Below are positions 17,365 through 26,764 of a stretch of DNA of 50,749 nucleotides, one piece after another; position 1 is the stretch's first letter; each line of letters starts with the position of its first letter. Made by a program: the position numbers and the translations under genes. The notes under the pieces were generated by a model that had not been told where the DNA came from, searched no databases, and saw only the letters and a program-made list of their open reading frames with translations. Origin of the DNA: Chromatiales bacterium (lineage in GTDB: Bacteria; Pseudomonadota; Gammaproteobacteria; SZUA-152); assembly GCA_026982475.1 (NCBI GenBank), contig JALSHB010000172.1, positions 1-50,749 on the forward strand, written 5' to 3'.

Positions 17365-18606
17365 TCACCCCTGTTTCCCCAGGGAACAAAAACAACGCAC
17401 CAGCACCTCGACCCGGCCATCCCAGGTGTTCCTCTTCGCATGCGCAAGGATTTCGTCGCCATCCCAGTCCCGCGACAGCGCGGTGGCCAGCGCCGAGCAG
17501 AGGGCAGCCTGGTCGCCGAAGGGAACGATGATCCCCAGGCTGTCGCGGCACACGACCTCGCGGTTGCCGCCCACATCGGTGGTCACGATGGGCAGGCCGC
17601 AGGCCATGGCCTCCAGCAGCACATTCGCCCAGCCCTCGTTGCGGGTGGCGAGCACGAACAGATCCGCGGCGGAGAGCACATGCCGCAGTCGTTCCGGGGC
17701 GATGGCGCCGAGGAAGTGGACCCGTTCCTCGAGCCCCAGGTCCTTCACCTGCTGACGCAGGCGCCCGCTCATGTCACCTTCGCCGGAGGCGCCGCCCACC
17801 ACGAGATAGTGCACGTCGCCCAGCCTTCCCTTCAAGTCGGGCAGACAGTCGATGACGCGGTGGAAGCCCTTGCGCTCCACCAGTCCGCCGACGGTGACCA
17901 ACACCCGTGCCTGCTCGGGAAGCCCCAGGGCCTCGCGGCAGGCCCGCCGGTCCTCCGGGAAGAATTTCTCGATATCCACGCCATTGCCGACCACGCGCAC
18001 CTTTCCGGCCGGCACTCCCAGGGCGACGACGTGCCGCTTCAGGGCATCGGCCACGGAAAAGATCTGCGTGGCATCGGCCAGGGCGCGCAGCATGAGGTGG
18101 CGGCGGTTGCTGCGGGCGAGCGGCACCTCGGTGCCCCGCAGGGTAATGGTTACCGGACGCTTCAGCCAACGGCCGAGGCGGGTGGCGGCATAGCCGTCGG
18201 GATAGGCGAAGTGGGCGTCGATAAGGTCCACACCGAAGTCCCGGCACAGGCGGCGCACGGTGGGCAGGCTGCCCAGCGCCATCATCAGGCCATCCAGCCG
18301 GCGGCCGATGCCGGGGAAGGAAAAGAAGCGCGGGCAGTAGACATCGATGCCGTCCTGCACCACATGATAGGGCGACACGGGCCGGTAGCCCGGGCGGAAG
18401 CGCCGGATCAGCCCCTGCAGCGGAAACCAGGGCTGCGGCGAGACCACCACCAGCGGCAGATGGCGGGCCACGCGAAACATGCGCTCGCGGATGAACAGGC
18501 CGGCGCGGGGCTGGCCGGGGCGGGGAAACAGGCTGCTGAACACCAGCACATGCGGGGCATCCGGCTTCGGGCCACCCTCCTCTGCGCGCTTGCCGGGCAC
18601 CGCCAT
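17365..18606 (-). CDS. Glycosyltransferase family 4
   Basis: 413 aa from ATG at 18606, 18 bp after the preceding gene's stop; the frame runs on upstream only as a shadow of that gene. The N-terminal domain opens with HVLVFSSLFPRPGQPRAGLF and contains DLIDAHFAYPDGYAA near 125. The C-terminal donor domain has VRVVGNGVDIEKFFPED near 195 and RNEGWANVLLEAMACGLPIV near 320, the GT4 EX7E region. It should transfer a sugar from a nucleotide donor to the growing lipid-linked chain. Similar enzymes occur near TIGR04063 glycosyltransferases in exosortase A loci. The specific sugar cannot be read from sequence. Confidence 0.92.
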   Translation of the reverse strand: MAVPGKRAEEGGPKPDAPHVLVFSSLFPRPGQPRAGLFIRERMFRVARHLPLVVVSPQPWFPLQGLIRRFRPGYRPVSPYHVVQDGIDVYCPRFFSFPGIGRRLDGLMMALGSLPTVRRLCRDFGVDLIDAHFAYPDGYAATRLGRWLKRPVTITLRGTEVPLARSNRRHLMLRALADATQIFSVADALKRHVVALGVPAGKVRVVGNGVDIEKFFPEDRRACREALGLPEQARVLVTVGGLVERKGFHRVIDCLPDLKGRLGDVHYLVVGGASGEGDMSGRLRQQVKDLGLEERVHFLGAIAPERLRHVLSAADLFVLATRNEGWANVLLEAMACGLPIVTTDVGGNREVVCRDSLGIIVPFGDQAALCSALATALSRDWDGDEILAHAKRNTWDGRVEVLVRCFCSLGKQG

Positions 18607-18623
18607 CGCTTGATGCGCCTGCG

Positions 18624-19838
18624 TCACCGGCCCAGCAGCGATTCGTAGATGGGGATATAGCGCGACACGCTGCGCTGCCAGTTGCGTTCCTCCTCCACGA
18701 AACGGCGGCCGGCCTGCCGGCGCGCCGGCCAGGATGCCCGGTCTTCGACCAAGCGGGCCACGGTATCGCAGAGGGCTCCGGCGTCGCCGGCGCGAAACAG
18801 ATCGCCGGTCTCGCCATGCCGGATCAGCTCCTTGTGGCCGCCGACGTCCGAGGCCACCACCAGCTTGCCCTGGGCCATGGCCTCCAGCGGCTTGAGGGGG
18901 GTGACCAGGTCGGTCAGGCGCATGGGCAGGCGGGGATAGACGAAGACGTCCACCAGGCTGTAGTAGGCCTGCACCTCGTCGTGCGGCACGCGGCCGGTGA
19001 AGGTCACGCGGTCTTCCAGACCGAGCTGGCGGACCTGTCCCCGCAGGGTGTCGTCCTGCGGGCCGCCGCCCACCAGCAGCAGATGCACCTCGGGGATGCG
19101 CCCGCCCAGGCAGGCCATGGCCTCGATGAGCAAGGGCAGCCCCTCGTAGGCATAGAAGGAGCCGATGAAGCCGAGCACCACCCGGCCATCCAGACCGAGC
19201 CGCGTGACCAGGGCCTGGTCGCGCGGGCGGTCGAAGGTGAACTTTTCGATGTCCACGGCATTGGGGATCACCGTGATCTTGTCCTCGCCGATGCCGCGCG
19301 CCGCCATGTCCGAGCGCAGGCCCTCGCAGATGGTGGTGACGTAGTCGGCCTCGCGCAGCACCGAGCTCTCCAGTGCCCGGGTGAGGCGGTAGCGCAACCC
19401 GCCCTCGCGGCTGGTGCCGTGATCCACCGCGGCGTCCTCCCAGAAGGCGCGCACCTCGTAGACCAGGGGAATGCCCCGCCGCCTGGCCACGCGCGCGGCG
19501 GCCTTGCCGTTCAGGGCCGGCGAATGGGCGTGGATGATGTCCGGGGAAACGCTGTCCACGGCCTGTTCGAGGCGTCCTTCGAGGGCACCGATGACGGCCC
19601 ACTGGTTCAGCACCGGCAGGCCCGCCAGCAGGCCGCCGGCCGGCTCGGTGCGGAAGAAGTGCAGGTCGTCGATCAGCTCCTCGTCCGCCTTCGGCTGGAT
19701 GGCGTCGTTGTGCTTGGGGCTGGTGACGTGGTCGGTCTCCCAGCCGAGGGCACGCTGCTCGCGCAGGATGGCCTGCGAGCGGAAGGTATAGCCGCTGTGC
19801 AGGGGGATGGAGTGGTCGAAGACGTGGAGTATGCGCAT
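18624..19838 (-). CDS. XrtA-system glycosyltransferase (TIGR04063 type)
   Basis: 404 aa from ATG at 19838, giving the family's diagnostic start MRILHVFDHSIPLHSGYTFR; the open frame continues 14 codons upstream without support. Other landmarks are IIHAHSPALNGKAAARVARR near 100, VYEVRAFWEDAAVDHGT near 125 and VIPNAVDIEKF near 205, followed by the GT4 donor-binding region (PLKPLEAMAQGKLVVASDVG). This family is found almost only with exosortase A. The gene begins 10 bp after the amidotransferase stop and ends 18 bp before the next glycosyltransferase, so the three form a tight transcription unit. Confidence 0.95.
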   Translation of the reverse strand: MRILHVFDHSIPLHSGYTFRSQAILREQRALGWETDHVTSPKHNDAIQPKADEELIDDLHFFRTEPAGGLLAGLPVLNQWAVIGALEGRLEQAVDSVSPDIIHAHSPALNGKAAARVARRRGIPLVYEVRAFWEDAAVDHGTSREGGLRYRLTRALESSVLREADYVTTICEGLRSDMAARGIGEDKITVIPNAVDIEKFTFDRPRDQALVTRLGLDGRVVLGFIGSFYAYEGLPLLIEAMACLGGRIPEVHLLLVGGGPQDDTLRGQVRQLGLEDRVTFTGRVPHDEVQAYYSLVDVFVYPRLPMRLTDLVTPLKPLEAMAQGKLVVASDVGGHKELIRHGETGDLFRAGDAGALCDTVARLVEDRASWPARRQAGRRFVEEERNWQRSVSRYIPIYESLLGR

Positions 19839-19848
19839 GTCGGAAAAC

Positions 19849-21744
19849 TCAGGCGGCCAGCACGTTGCGGCGGAAGGCATCGTACATCAACAGGGTCCAG
19901 ATGCCGGCGCTGTAGTCGCGGCGTCCGGACTGGTGCTGTTCGAGCATGTCGGCGAGAAAGGCGCGGTTGAAGATGCCGGAGTCGCCCAGGGTTTCGCCCA
20001 GCAGGCTGTCGCGCACCCGTTCGCGCAGGGGGCCGCGGAACCAGTCGGCGAGGGGGATGGAGAAACCCATCTTCTGCCGGTAGAGAATGTCGTGCGGCAG
20101 GTGCGGCTCGAGGGCCTTCTTGAAGAGGTACTTGCCCTCGCGCCCGTGCAGTTTCATCTCCGGCGGCAGGCCGGAGATCCATTCCACCAGCTTGTGGTCG
20201 AGGATGGGCACGCGCACCTCCAGGCTGTGGGCCATGCTGGCGCGATCCACCTTGGTGAGGATGTCGCCCACCAGGTAGGTCTTCATGTCGATGTACTGCA
20301 CCAGGGACAGGGGATGATCGGTGGGCGCGCGCCCGGCATGGCGGCGGAACACGTCCACCGCGGTATAGCCCTGCAGCTCGCGACGGAAGCCCTCACTGAA
20401 CAGTTGCCGGCGCAGGGGGTCGCCCATCACCGATACGCTGTGGAAGTAACCCTCCACCGAGTCCCGCGCCATGCCCTGCAGGGTGGCCTTGGCGCGCAGG
20501 ATCCTGGGCGCCCAGTCGGCCTTGGGATAGACACTGCCCAGCAGGCCGAACAGGGGTCGGCGCAGGACGTCCGGCAGCAGGCCGCGCACCCGTTCCTCGT
20601 TCATGTGCCAGCGGTAGCGGCGGTAGCCCGCCAGGTTCTCGTCGCCGCCGTCACCGGACAGGGCCACGGTGACGTGCTTGCGGGCCAGTTCGCAGACCCG
20701 GTAGGTGGGCAGGGCCGAGCTGTCGGCAAAGGGCTCGTCGTACAGCCCGGAAAGCTTGTCGAGCAGGCCGAAATCGTCGCTGTCCACCTGCTCCACCTGG
20801 TGGTTGGTGTGGTACTGGTCGGCCACCTGCCGGGCAAACGCCGCCTCGTTGAAGCGCGGATCGCCGAAGGAGATGGAGCAGGTGTTGACGGGATCCTCGG
20901 ACAGACCGGCCATCATCGCCACCACGGCGCTGGAATCCACCCCGCCGGAGAGGAAGGCGCCCAGGGGCACCTCGGCGACCATGCGGATGCGCACCGCCTC
21001 GCGCAGGCGCTCGACGAGTTCGCGCTGCGCCTCGGCCTCGTCGCGGATGCCGTTGTCGGCAAAGGGCACGTCCCAGTATTCGCGCTTCTCGGGCCGTGGA
21101 CGGCCGCGCTCGAACAGCAGGCTGTGGCCCGGTTCCAGTTTGTGTACCCCGCGCAGGATGGTGCGCGGCTCGGCCACGTAGCCGAGGGCGAAATACTCCT
21201 CCACGGCGCAGGGATCCTCCTCGCGGGGCAGATCGGGGTGCGCCAGCAGCGACTTCATCTCCGAGCCGAAGATCACCTGGCCGTCCGGCAACTGCGCGTA
21301 GTACAGGGGCTTGATGCCGAGCCGGTCGCGGGCCAGGAACAGGCGGCGCCGGTTGCGGTCCCACAGGGCGAAGGCGAACATGCCGCGGAAGCGTTCCACG
21401 CAACGCTCGCCCCATTCCTCCCAGGCGTGCACGATGACCTCGGTATCACAGTGGGTGCGGAACACGTGCCCCGCCGCCTGCAATTCCACGGCCAGTTCCT
21501 GGAAGTTGTAGATCTCGCCGTTGTAGACCACCACCACGGACTCGTCCTCGTTGAACAGCGGCTGCTGGCCGCTGGAGAGGTCGATGATGGAGAGGCGGCG
21601 GTGCGCCAGGCCCGCGCCCGGCTCGATATGGATGCCGCCCTCGTCGGGGCCGCGATGGACCTGGGTCTGGTTCATCTTCTCGAGCAGCGCCCGGTCGATG
21701 CCGGTCTCGCCCCGTGAATCCCAAATGCCTGTAAATCCGCACAT
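19849..21744 (-). CDS. Asparagine synthase-like amidotransferase 1, XrtA-associated
   Basis: 631 aa. The N-terminal class II glutaminase starts with the required Cys2 (MCGFTGIWDS). The synthetase domain contains the ATP-pyrophosphatase loop LSGGVDSSAV near residue 265 and SGDGGDENLAGYRRY near 350. Length and order match amidotransferase 1 of exosortase A loci (TIGR03108). It should use glutamine-derived ammonia and ATP to amidate a carboxylate. Given three genes for uronic acid precursors at 46238-49990, amidated uronic acids are a reasonable guess; that is inference. The start lies 3 bp after the TAG of the upstream glycosyltransferase. Confidence 0.95.
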   Translation of the reverse strand: MCGFTGIWDSRGETGIDRALLEKMNQTQVHRGPDEGGIHIEPGAGLAHRRLSIIDLSSGQQPLFNEDESVVVVYNGEIYNFQELAVELQAAGHVFRTHCDTEVIVHAWEEWGERCVERFRGMFAFALWDRNRRRLFLARDRLGIKPLYYAQLPDGQVIFGSEMKSLLAHPDLPREEDPCAVEEYFALGYVAEPRTILRGVHKLEPGHSLLFERGRPRPEKREYWDVPFADNGIRDEAEAQRELVERLREAVRIRMVAEVPLGAFLSGGVDSSAVVAMMAGLSEDPVNTCSISFGDPRFNEAAFARQVADQYHTNHQVEQVDSDDFGLLDKLSGLYDEPFADSSALPTYRVCELARKHVTVALSGDGGDENLAGYRRYRWHMNEERVRGLLPDVLRRPLFGLLGSVYPKADWAPRILRAKATLQGMARDSVEGYFHSVSVMGDPLRRQLFSEGFRRELQGYTAVDVFRRHAGRAPTDHPLSLVQYIDMKTYLVGDILTKVDRASMAHSLEVRVPILDHKLVEWISGLPPEMKLHGREGKYLFKKALEPHLPHDILYRQKMGFSIPLADWFRGPLRERVRDSLLGETLGDSGIFNRAFLADMLEQHQSGRRDYSAGIWTLLMYDAFRRNVLAA

Positions 21745-21746
21745 CG

Positions 21747-22919
21747 CTATTCGCGTTCCTTGAAATCGCTCGGTGCTGCCCCCGTGAGCAGCTCGTCATA
21801 CAGAGAAAGATACCCCGCCACCATGCGCTGCATGCTGAACGAGGCCTCGACACGGGCACGCCCCGCCTCGCCGTGGGCACGGCGCAGGGCCGGCGACTCG
21901 ACATAGGCGCCCATCGCCGCCGCCATCGCCTCGGCATCGGCCGACGGCACCAGGCGCCCCGTCTCTCCCGCCACCACCAGTTCGGCGTTGCCGCCCACCT
22001 CGGTGGCCACCACCGGCAGGCCGCTGGCCATGGCCTCGAGGATTGTATTCGAGACGCCCTCCACAAGCGATGGCAGAACGAAGACATCCAGCCCCTGCAT
22101 CAGCGCCGGCGCATCGTCGCGCTGCCCCGGCAGCCAGGCCTGGCCAGCCAGGCCGGCCTCCGCCAGCAGGGCCGCGGCCGGCTCGCGCAGGGGGCCGTCG
22201 CCGATCAGCACCAGGCGCAGGCGCGCGCCCTCCTCCCCGCCCCGTCCCCGCACCAGGCGGATGAAGGCCCGGGTCAGGGTGAGCTGATCCTTCTCCCCCT
22301 GCATGCGTCCCACGGTGCCGATCACCACGGCATCCGCGGGAAACGGCTCGGGGGTGGGCAGCGGACGCCGCGCCGGGACGGGCAGGAAACGCTGGCTGTC
22401 CACACCGTTGTAGATCTGGCGAATGTCCCGGGCCGGCACGCCCACGGCCTGCTCCAGCCATTGCTGCAGATCCCGGGACAGTGCCACGTGCCGCTTCACC
22501 AGCGGGTTGAGCAGGCGGCGCAAGCGCAGGTACTTGCGGTTGGTACCGTGCAGGTCGTTGCTGTCGCGCCCGTGTTCGCCCTGTACCCGTCCCGGCACCC
22601 CGGCCAGGAAGGCGCTGAGCTGGAATTCCAGCGCGGCCAGGTTGCGCGTGTGCACGATGGCCGGCCGCAGGCGGCGGAACAGCCGCCAGGCGCGCCAGTA
22701 CACGCCGGGGTCGTGGCCGGGGCGCTTGTGCAGGGCATGCACCGTCACGTCATCGCGCTGAATGCGGCGGCGGAAGTCGGTGTAGTCGTCGATGCAGACG
22801 ATGGCATGGCGGTAGCGGTCCGCCGGCATGCGGTTGATGAGGTTGACCAGGCCGTTCTCCAGCCCGCCCACCGCGAGTCGGTAGATGACATGGGCCACCA
22901 GCGGTGGCTGTCCGCTCAC
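21747..22919 (-). CDS. XrtA-system glycosyltransferase (TIGR03088 type)
   Basis: 390 aa from GTG at 22919, which overlaps the TGA of the exosortase gene as GTGA; longer frames upstream are shadows. The family hallmark HVIYRLAVGGLENGLVNLIN is within the first 30 residues, with IVHTRNLAALEFQ near 95 and QIYNGVDSQRF near 160. The C-terminal GT4 donor region reads PSLVEGVSNTILEAMASGLP. This is the second sugar transferase subtype (stp2) consistently encoded with exosortase A. It should extend the lipid-linked oligosaccharide. Start choice rests on the overlap and on the family's usual N-terminus. Confidence 0.95.
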   Translation of the reverse strand: MSGQPPLVAHVIYRLAVGGLENGLVNLINRMPADRYRHAIVCIDDYTDFRRRIQRDDVTVHALHKRPGHDPGVYWRAWRLFRRLRPAIVHTRNLAALEFQLSAFLAGVPGRVQGEHGRDSNDLHGTNRKYLRLRRLLNPLVKRHVALSRDLQQWLEQAVGVPARDIRQIYNGVDSQRFLPVPARRPLPTPEPFPADAVVIGTVGRMQGEKDQLTLTRAFIRLVRGRGGEEGARLRLVLIGDGPLREPAAALLAEAGLAGQAWLPGQRDDAPALMQGLDVFVLPSLVEGVSNTILEAMASGLPVVATEVGGNAELVVAGETGRLVPSADAEAMAAAMGAYVESPALRRAHGEAGRARVEASFSMQRMVAGYLSLYDELLTGAAPSDFKERE

Positions 22920-24517
22920 GGCGTGTCCCCACCGCGCACCGCGGCCCGCAGGGAAGGCAGCATCGTGCCCAGAAAGTCCGCAAGGCGGGTATCGGCCTGG
23001 CTCGCATCCAGATCCCCCTCGGTGGCCACGGCGATCACCGCCGAGCCCTGCTCCCCGCCACGCAGCCGCCGGATCAGTTCGTACAGCTTGGCGCGCACCG
23101 GGCTGGTGGTGGCCTGGCCATCCACCTCGTACCAGTACCAGATCCGGCGACGGGTATCGGCATCGTCCAGCACCTCGGTCACGTACACCGGCCACTGCCG
23201 GCCATCCGACAGACGGAACTGATGCAGGCCCAGGGGGGTAACGCGGTCCCGCACGGCGTCATGGATCTTGTTCATCACGTTGACCAGTTCCTTGCCCTGA
23301 TGCTGGTCCTGGTACCAGGCGATGTATACCTCCACCGGCTCGCCATCCCCGTCGGCACGGTAACTGCCACGCAGTTCCCGGTCCGCGCCGTGGAACACGG
23401 GTTGCCAGGCGGGACCGGGTTCCTGCGGCCCCTGCCATGCCTCTTCGCCTTGAGGAAGCGCGAGAACGGGGAGTTCCCCCTCTGTTGACGGCGCCGTCTT
23501 GAGCACTTGGGCCAGCACCATGCCCGAGCCGCCCAGCAGCGCGGCCAAGGCCGCGCTGGCAAGGAATGCCCCACTACCAGCGGGTGGCCGGTCGGCTTGT
23601 GGCAACACCTTCGCCGTGTTCGGTGAGTCTGCCGGGGTCTCGTGAAACAGGGAACCCAGCCAGAACAACAGGAACATGACAATGCCGAAGAACACCCAGC
23701 CGTAGAGAATGTGGTCGACGCCCACCGCCAAGGTATAATCACTCAGGTCGGCGATCAGGACGATGCCGTAGGCGCGGATACCGTTGGCGACAATAGGTAG
23801 CACGATGCTCAACCCCACGAACACCAGGCGTCGCTTGACAGAACGGTAATTCAGATAGGCATACAGGGTGCCCAGGGCCAGTGAAGCGATAAGATAGCGC
23901 ACCCCGCTGCAGGCCTTGGCCACCTCGAAGGTGCCACTGGGCAAGTAGAAGAAACGCCCTTCCCAGTACACGGGGATGCCCGTCAGACGCAGGGCCTTGA
24001 CGGTAAAGGCAGCGGTGAAGTCCTGCAGGGGCGAGACCAGAAACTCTCCAAACGGCACACCGAAGAACAGATAGGCCAGCGGAAACAGCAGCAACCAGGC
24101 GATACGTCGCCCCAGCACCGCCAGCACCAGCAACGGCAACATGGCCACCACCGCGAACTGCTGCACAACGCCGGCATCCACCAGATTGCCCAGCAACCAG
24201 ATCAGGGCGGCACCGAACAGCCCGACCAGGGCAACCCAACAAGGCTGGGGCGCCACAGATAGCACCTCACCACGCCTGCGCCAGATAAGGAAAGCAACGA
24301 TGAAGGGGATCAGGCCACCATGGGCGAAGGTGCCATTGTTCAGCCAGATGTAGAGAATACGACCGTAAGTGTCATGGTAGGTGAACAATAGAACCAGCAC
24401 GCTTGCCGCGAGGGCCAAGCCCGCCTGCGGCCAGCCAGGGGCCAAACCCGGCGCAGACTCTTGCTGAAGGACGACCGCTGTCGGCCTTTTTTCAGACATG
24501 GACGACTTGGTTTCCAT
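22916..24517 (-). CDS. xrtA: Exosortase A fused to an EpsI domain
   Basis: 533 aa from ATG at 24517, with GGAGG six bases upstream. Residues 30-300 are a polytopic transpeptidase-like domain. The three catalytic residues are visible: Cys203 in AKACSGVRYL, Arg248 in NGIRAYGIV and His269 in VDHILYGW. A linker and further membrane segment lead to a C-terminal periplasmic EpsI domain (about 350-533), with PVEVYIAWYQDQHQGKELVN near 425. XrtA cleaves and probably transfers PEP-CTERM proteins; EpsI's role is unknown. In many loci EpsI is a separate gene; here it is one polypeptide. The gene overlaps both neighbours (26 bp upstream, 4 bp downstream) inside an XrtA glycosyltransferase operon. Confidence 0.97.
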   Translation of the reverse strand: METKSSMSEKRPTAVVLQQESAPGLAPGWPQAGLALAASVLVLLFTYHDTYGRILYIWLNNGTFAHGGLIPFIVAFLIWRRRGEVLSVAPQPCWVALVGLFGAALIWLLGNLVDAGVVQQFAVVAMLPLLVLAVLGRRIAWLLLFPLAYLFFGVPFGEFLVSPLQDFTAAFTVKALRLTGIPVYWEGRFFYLPSGTFEVAKACSGVRYLIASLALGTLYAYLNYRSVKRRLVFVGLSIVLPIVANGIRAYGIVLIADLSDYTLAVGVDHILYGWVFFGIVMFLLFWLGSLFHETPADSPNTAKVLPQADRPPAGSGAFLASAALAALLGGSGMVLAQVLKTAPSTEGELPVLALPQGEEAWQGPQEPGPAWQPVFHGADRELRGSYRADGDGEPVEVYIAWYQDQHQGKELVNVMNKIHDAVRDRVTPLGLHQFRLSDGRQWPVYVTEVLDDADTRRRIWYWYEVDGQATTSPVRAKLYELIRRLRGGEQGSAVIAVATEGDLDASQADTRLADFLGTMLPSLRAAVRGGDTP

Positions 24518-25715
24518 CTTTTTCCTCCAGCAGTTCGTCGAATCGGCGCAGGCTCGGCTCCCAGCCGTATTCCACCAGCACCCGCCGGCGCGCGGCCTCG
24601 CCCATGGCGCTGTGGTCTTCGCGCAGGCATCGCAGCACGCCCTGGCACAGTTCACCGGCATCGCGGCCAACCAGAAAGTGTTTGCCATCCTCGGCGTCGA
24701 TGCCCTCCGCCCCCTCGGGGCTGAGCACCACCGGGCGCGCCAGGGACATGGCCTCCAGCACCTTGTTCTGCACCCCGCGGGCGATGCGCATGGGCACCAC
24801 CGCCAGCCGCGCGTGTGCCACGTAGGGGCGGATGTCCTCCACCGCGCCGGTCACGGTGATGCCTTCCCGCTCGCCCAGTGCCCGGACCTCGGGCGCGGGA
24901 CGCGAACCGACGATGAAGAACTCCGCTTCGGCAATCTCGCGGCGCACGCCGGGCAGGATCTCGTCGGCGAACCAGCGCACCGCATCGACGTTGGCCCAGT
25001 AGTCCATGGCGCCGGTGAACACCATCACCGGGCCGCGTCCGACATAGGGGCCCGGCAGCGCGTGCGTGGGCGAGAAGTAGTCGGTGTCCACGCCATTGCG
25101 CACCGCGTGCACGCGTGCCCCGGTCTCCGGGGCCAGGCGCCGGAACAGGGCCGCCTCGTCGCCGGAGACGAACACCGTGGCATCGAAACTGGCGGCGATG
25201 CGCCGCTCGTAGCCCAGCAGGGTGCGCGACTCGCGCCGGTACAGGGCGCTCATGGGCCAGGACTTGCTGTCGGCATACTGGGCCCACTTGTCGGAGTCCA
25301 CGTCCACGAAGTCCGCCACCCGCCGCAGCCCGGCATGCCCCTCGACGAACTGCGCCATGGCCGATGAAAACACCACCACGTGCCCCACGGGGCGCGCGCG
25401 CAACAGTTCGTCCACCCAGGCCTGCAGGGCCGGGTCGGCGTAGTACGGCAGGGTCAGCGGACGCCCGTCCAGCAGGCCGCGCAGGCTCTTGCCTTTCGCA
25501 CGGGCCGGGTCGAGCCTCAGCAGGCGGCACTCGCCGCCGCCGATGGCCGCCACCTCGGCCTGGTGGCGCCAGTCGTCGGGGTCGTCCACGAAGCCCCCCA
25601 GGTGCACCGTCCAGTCCCGCGCCAGGTGGCGCAGGATGTTGTACGAACGGATCTTGTCGCCCTTGTTGGGGGGAAACGGGATACGATGGACGAGAAAGAG
25701 AAGTTCCTTCTTCAC
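24492..25715 (-). CDS. XrtA-system glycosyltransferase (TIGR03087 type)
   Basis: 407 aa from GTG at 25715, giving MKKELLFLVHRIPFPPNKGD, the normal start of this family. A TTG at 25727 overlapping the FemAB stop is an alternative. Other landmarks are DFVDVDSDKWAQYA near 130, VRNGVDTDYFSP near 215, a VFTGAMDYWANVDAVRWFAD block near 240 and VVPMRIARGVQNKVLEAMSL near 325. This subtype (stp1) is encoded next to exosortase A in most XrtA genomes. It should add a sugar to the lipid-linked repeat. The 3' end overlaps xrtA by 26 bp, so translation of the exosortase is likely coupled to it. Confidence 0.95.
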   Translation of the reverse strand: MKKELLFLVHRIPFPPNKGDKIRSYNILRHLARDWTVHLGGFVDDPDDWRHQAEVAAIGGGECRLLRLDPARAKGKSLRGLLDGRPLTLPYYADPALQAWVDELLRARPVGHVVVFSSAMAQFVEGHAGLRRVADFVDVDSDKWAQYADSKSWPMSALYRRESRTLLGYERRIAASFDATVFVSGDEAALFRRLAPETGARVHAVRNGVDTDYFSPTHALPGPYVGRGPVMVFTGAMDYWANVDAVRWFADEILPGVRREIAEAEFFIVGSRPAPEVRALGEREGITVTGAVEDIRPYVAHARLAVVPMRIARGVQNKVLEAMSLARPVVLSPEGAEGIDAEDGKHFLVGRDAGELCQGVLRCLREDHSAMGEAARRRVLVEYGWEPSLRRFDELLEEKDGNQVVHV

Positions 25716-25723
25716 GGTGACGC

Positions 25724-26764
25724 TCAACCCAGGTTCTTGACGATGTGCGGGCCCAGCCAGCGGGTGACGCCCAGCGGCAGCTTGCGCCACAGCTTGATGA
25801 ACAGCTGGTACTTGGGGTTCATGGGATTCACCTCCGGTACCCGGTCCGCCTTCACCAGGTGATAGGCATAGGGCAGCGGCTGCGGCTCGAAGCCCCAGTT
25901 CTTCTTGAAGCTGTAGGCGCCGGTGCCCACCTTGCTGCGGCCGAAGTCGAACACCCGCAGGCCCTGCTCGGCGGACTGGCGCATCAGTTCCCAGTACATG
26001 AAATCGTTGCCCTTGAGGGCGCGCGCCTCGGACGTCCCGCCACCGTAGTACGGCAACACTTCGTCACGAAAATAGAAATTCAGCACGCTGGCCACGGTGC
26101 GGCTGTCCTTGGTGATGGTGAGGACGCGCGCGTCATCGCCGAACACCTCCAGCAACAACTGGAAATAGCGCCGTGAGAACACCGGCGTGCCAAGAGCATG
26201 CACGCTTTGGGAATAGGCATCGTAGAAGCGTTCGGTATCGTCGTCCCTGGCCGACTCCAGGCCGGCCTTGATACCCTTGCGCACCATGGCGCGCTGCTTG
26301 CGGGGGATGTTCTTGAGATTCTGCTCGGGGTCCGGATCGATCTCGCGGCGGAAGGTGGCATAGAGATCCTTGCCCGGCCAGTCCGGCAGCCGGCGCTCGC
26401 GGTGACGCAGTTCCAGGGCTTCCACGCCAAGGTTCTCGGCCTTCTCCCGGGCGGCGTCGATGAGCGCCCCGGCGGCCTCCTCGTCGTCGGCCGCCACCCC
26501 GCCATAGACACAGAACGGCAGCGACATGAGGTTGTTGCCGAACAGCCGGCTGCGGATCTGCGCCAGCGGCAGCACGCCGGCGATTTTCCCGTCGCGCTCG
26601 GCGTACAGAAAGGTGGTGGGATGGCCGAAGGCCTCCTCGATCACGCGCTGCCAGCCGCTGCGGTGGAAGAAAGTGGCCTCGGGACAGGCGGTCACGAAGG
26701 CATCCCAGCGCGGATGGTCGCCGGGGCCGAGTTCGCGCAGGATCAGGTCGGAGTGCTGGTTCAT
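25724..26764 (-). CDS. FemAB-like XrtA-associated GNAT protein (TIGR03019 type)
   Basis: 346 aa from ATG at 26764, overlapping the deacetylase TGA as ATGA. The protein is a double GNAT-fold FemAB relative: WDAFVTACPEATFFHRSGWQ near residue 20, a LKNIPRKQRAMVRKGIKAGL block near 150, and VLPYYGGGTSEARALKGNDF near 245 followed by FDFGRSKVGTGAYSFKKNWG. FemAB enzymes add amino acids from aminoacyl-tRNA to peptidoglycan precursors; the exosortase subtype is always in XrtA loci and its acceptor is unknown. It may attach an aminoacyl group to a polysaccharide amine. Position between deacetylase and glycosyltransferase matches the canonical locus order. Confidence 0.94.
   Translation of the reverse strand: MNQHSDLILRELGPGDHPRWDAFVTACPEATFFHRSGWQRVIEEAFGHPTTFLYAERDGKIAGVLPLAQIRSRLFGNNLMSLPFCVYGGVAADDEEAAGALIDAAREKAENLGVEALELRHRERRLPDWPGKDLYATFRREIDPDPEQNLKNIPRKQRAMVRKGIKAGLESARDDDTERFYDAYSQSVHALGTPVFSRRYFQLLLEVFGDDARVLTITKDSRTVASVLNFYFRDEVLPYYGGGTSEARALKGNDFMYWELMRQSAEQGLRVFDFGRSKVGTGAYSFKKNWGFEPQPLPYAYHLVKADRVPEVNPMNPKYQLFIKLWRKLPLGVTRWLGPHIVKNLG

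Noticed and set aside
18607-19602. N-terminal extension of the glycosyltransferase frame (745 codons in total)
   Set aside because: This part lies wholly over the TIGR04063-type gene in another frame and is Arg/Gly/Pro-rich; the real protein starts at ATG 18606.
19807-21717. Plus-strand open frame of 636 codons opposite the amidotransferase
   Set aside because: Antisense shadow with His/Val/Gly/Gln-biased composition and no motif; the opposite strand encodes a full class II glutaminase plus synthetase.
24518-24688. Longer N-terminus for exosortase A
   Set aside because: Cys-rich, non-membrane residues over the preceding glycosyltransferase; ATG 24517 has a strong GGAGG site.
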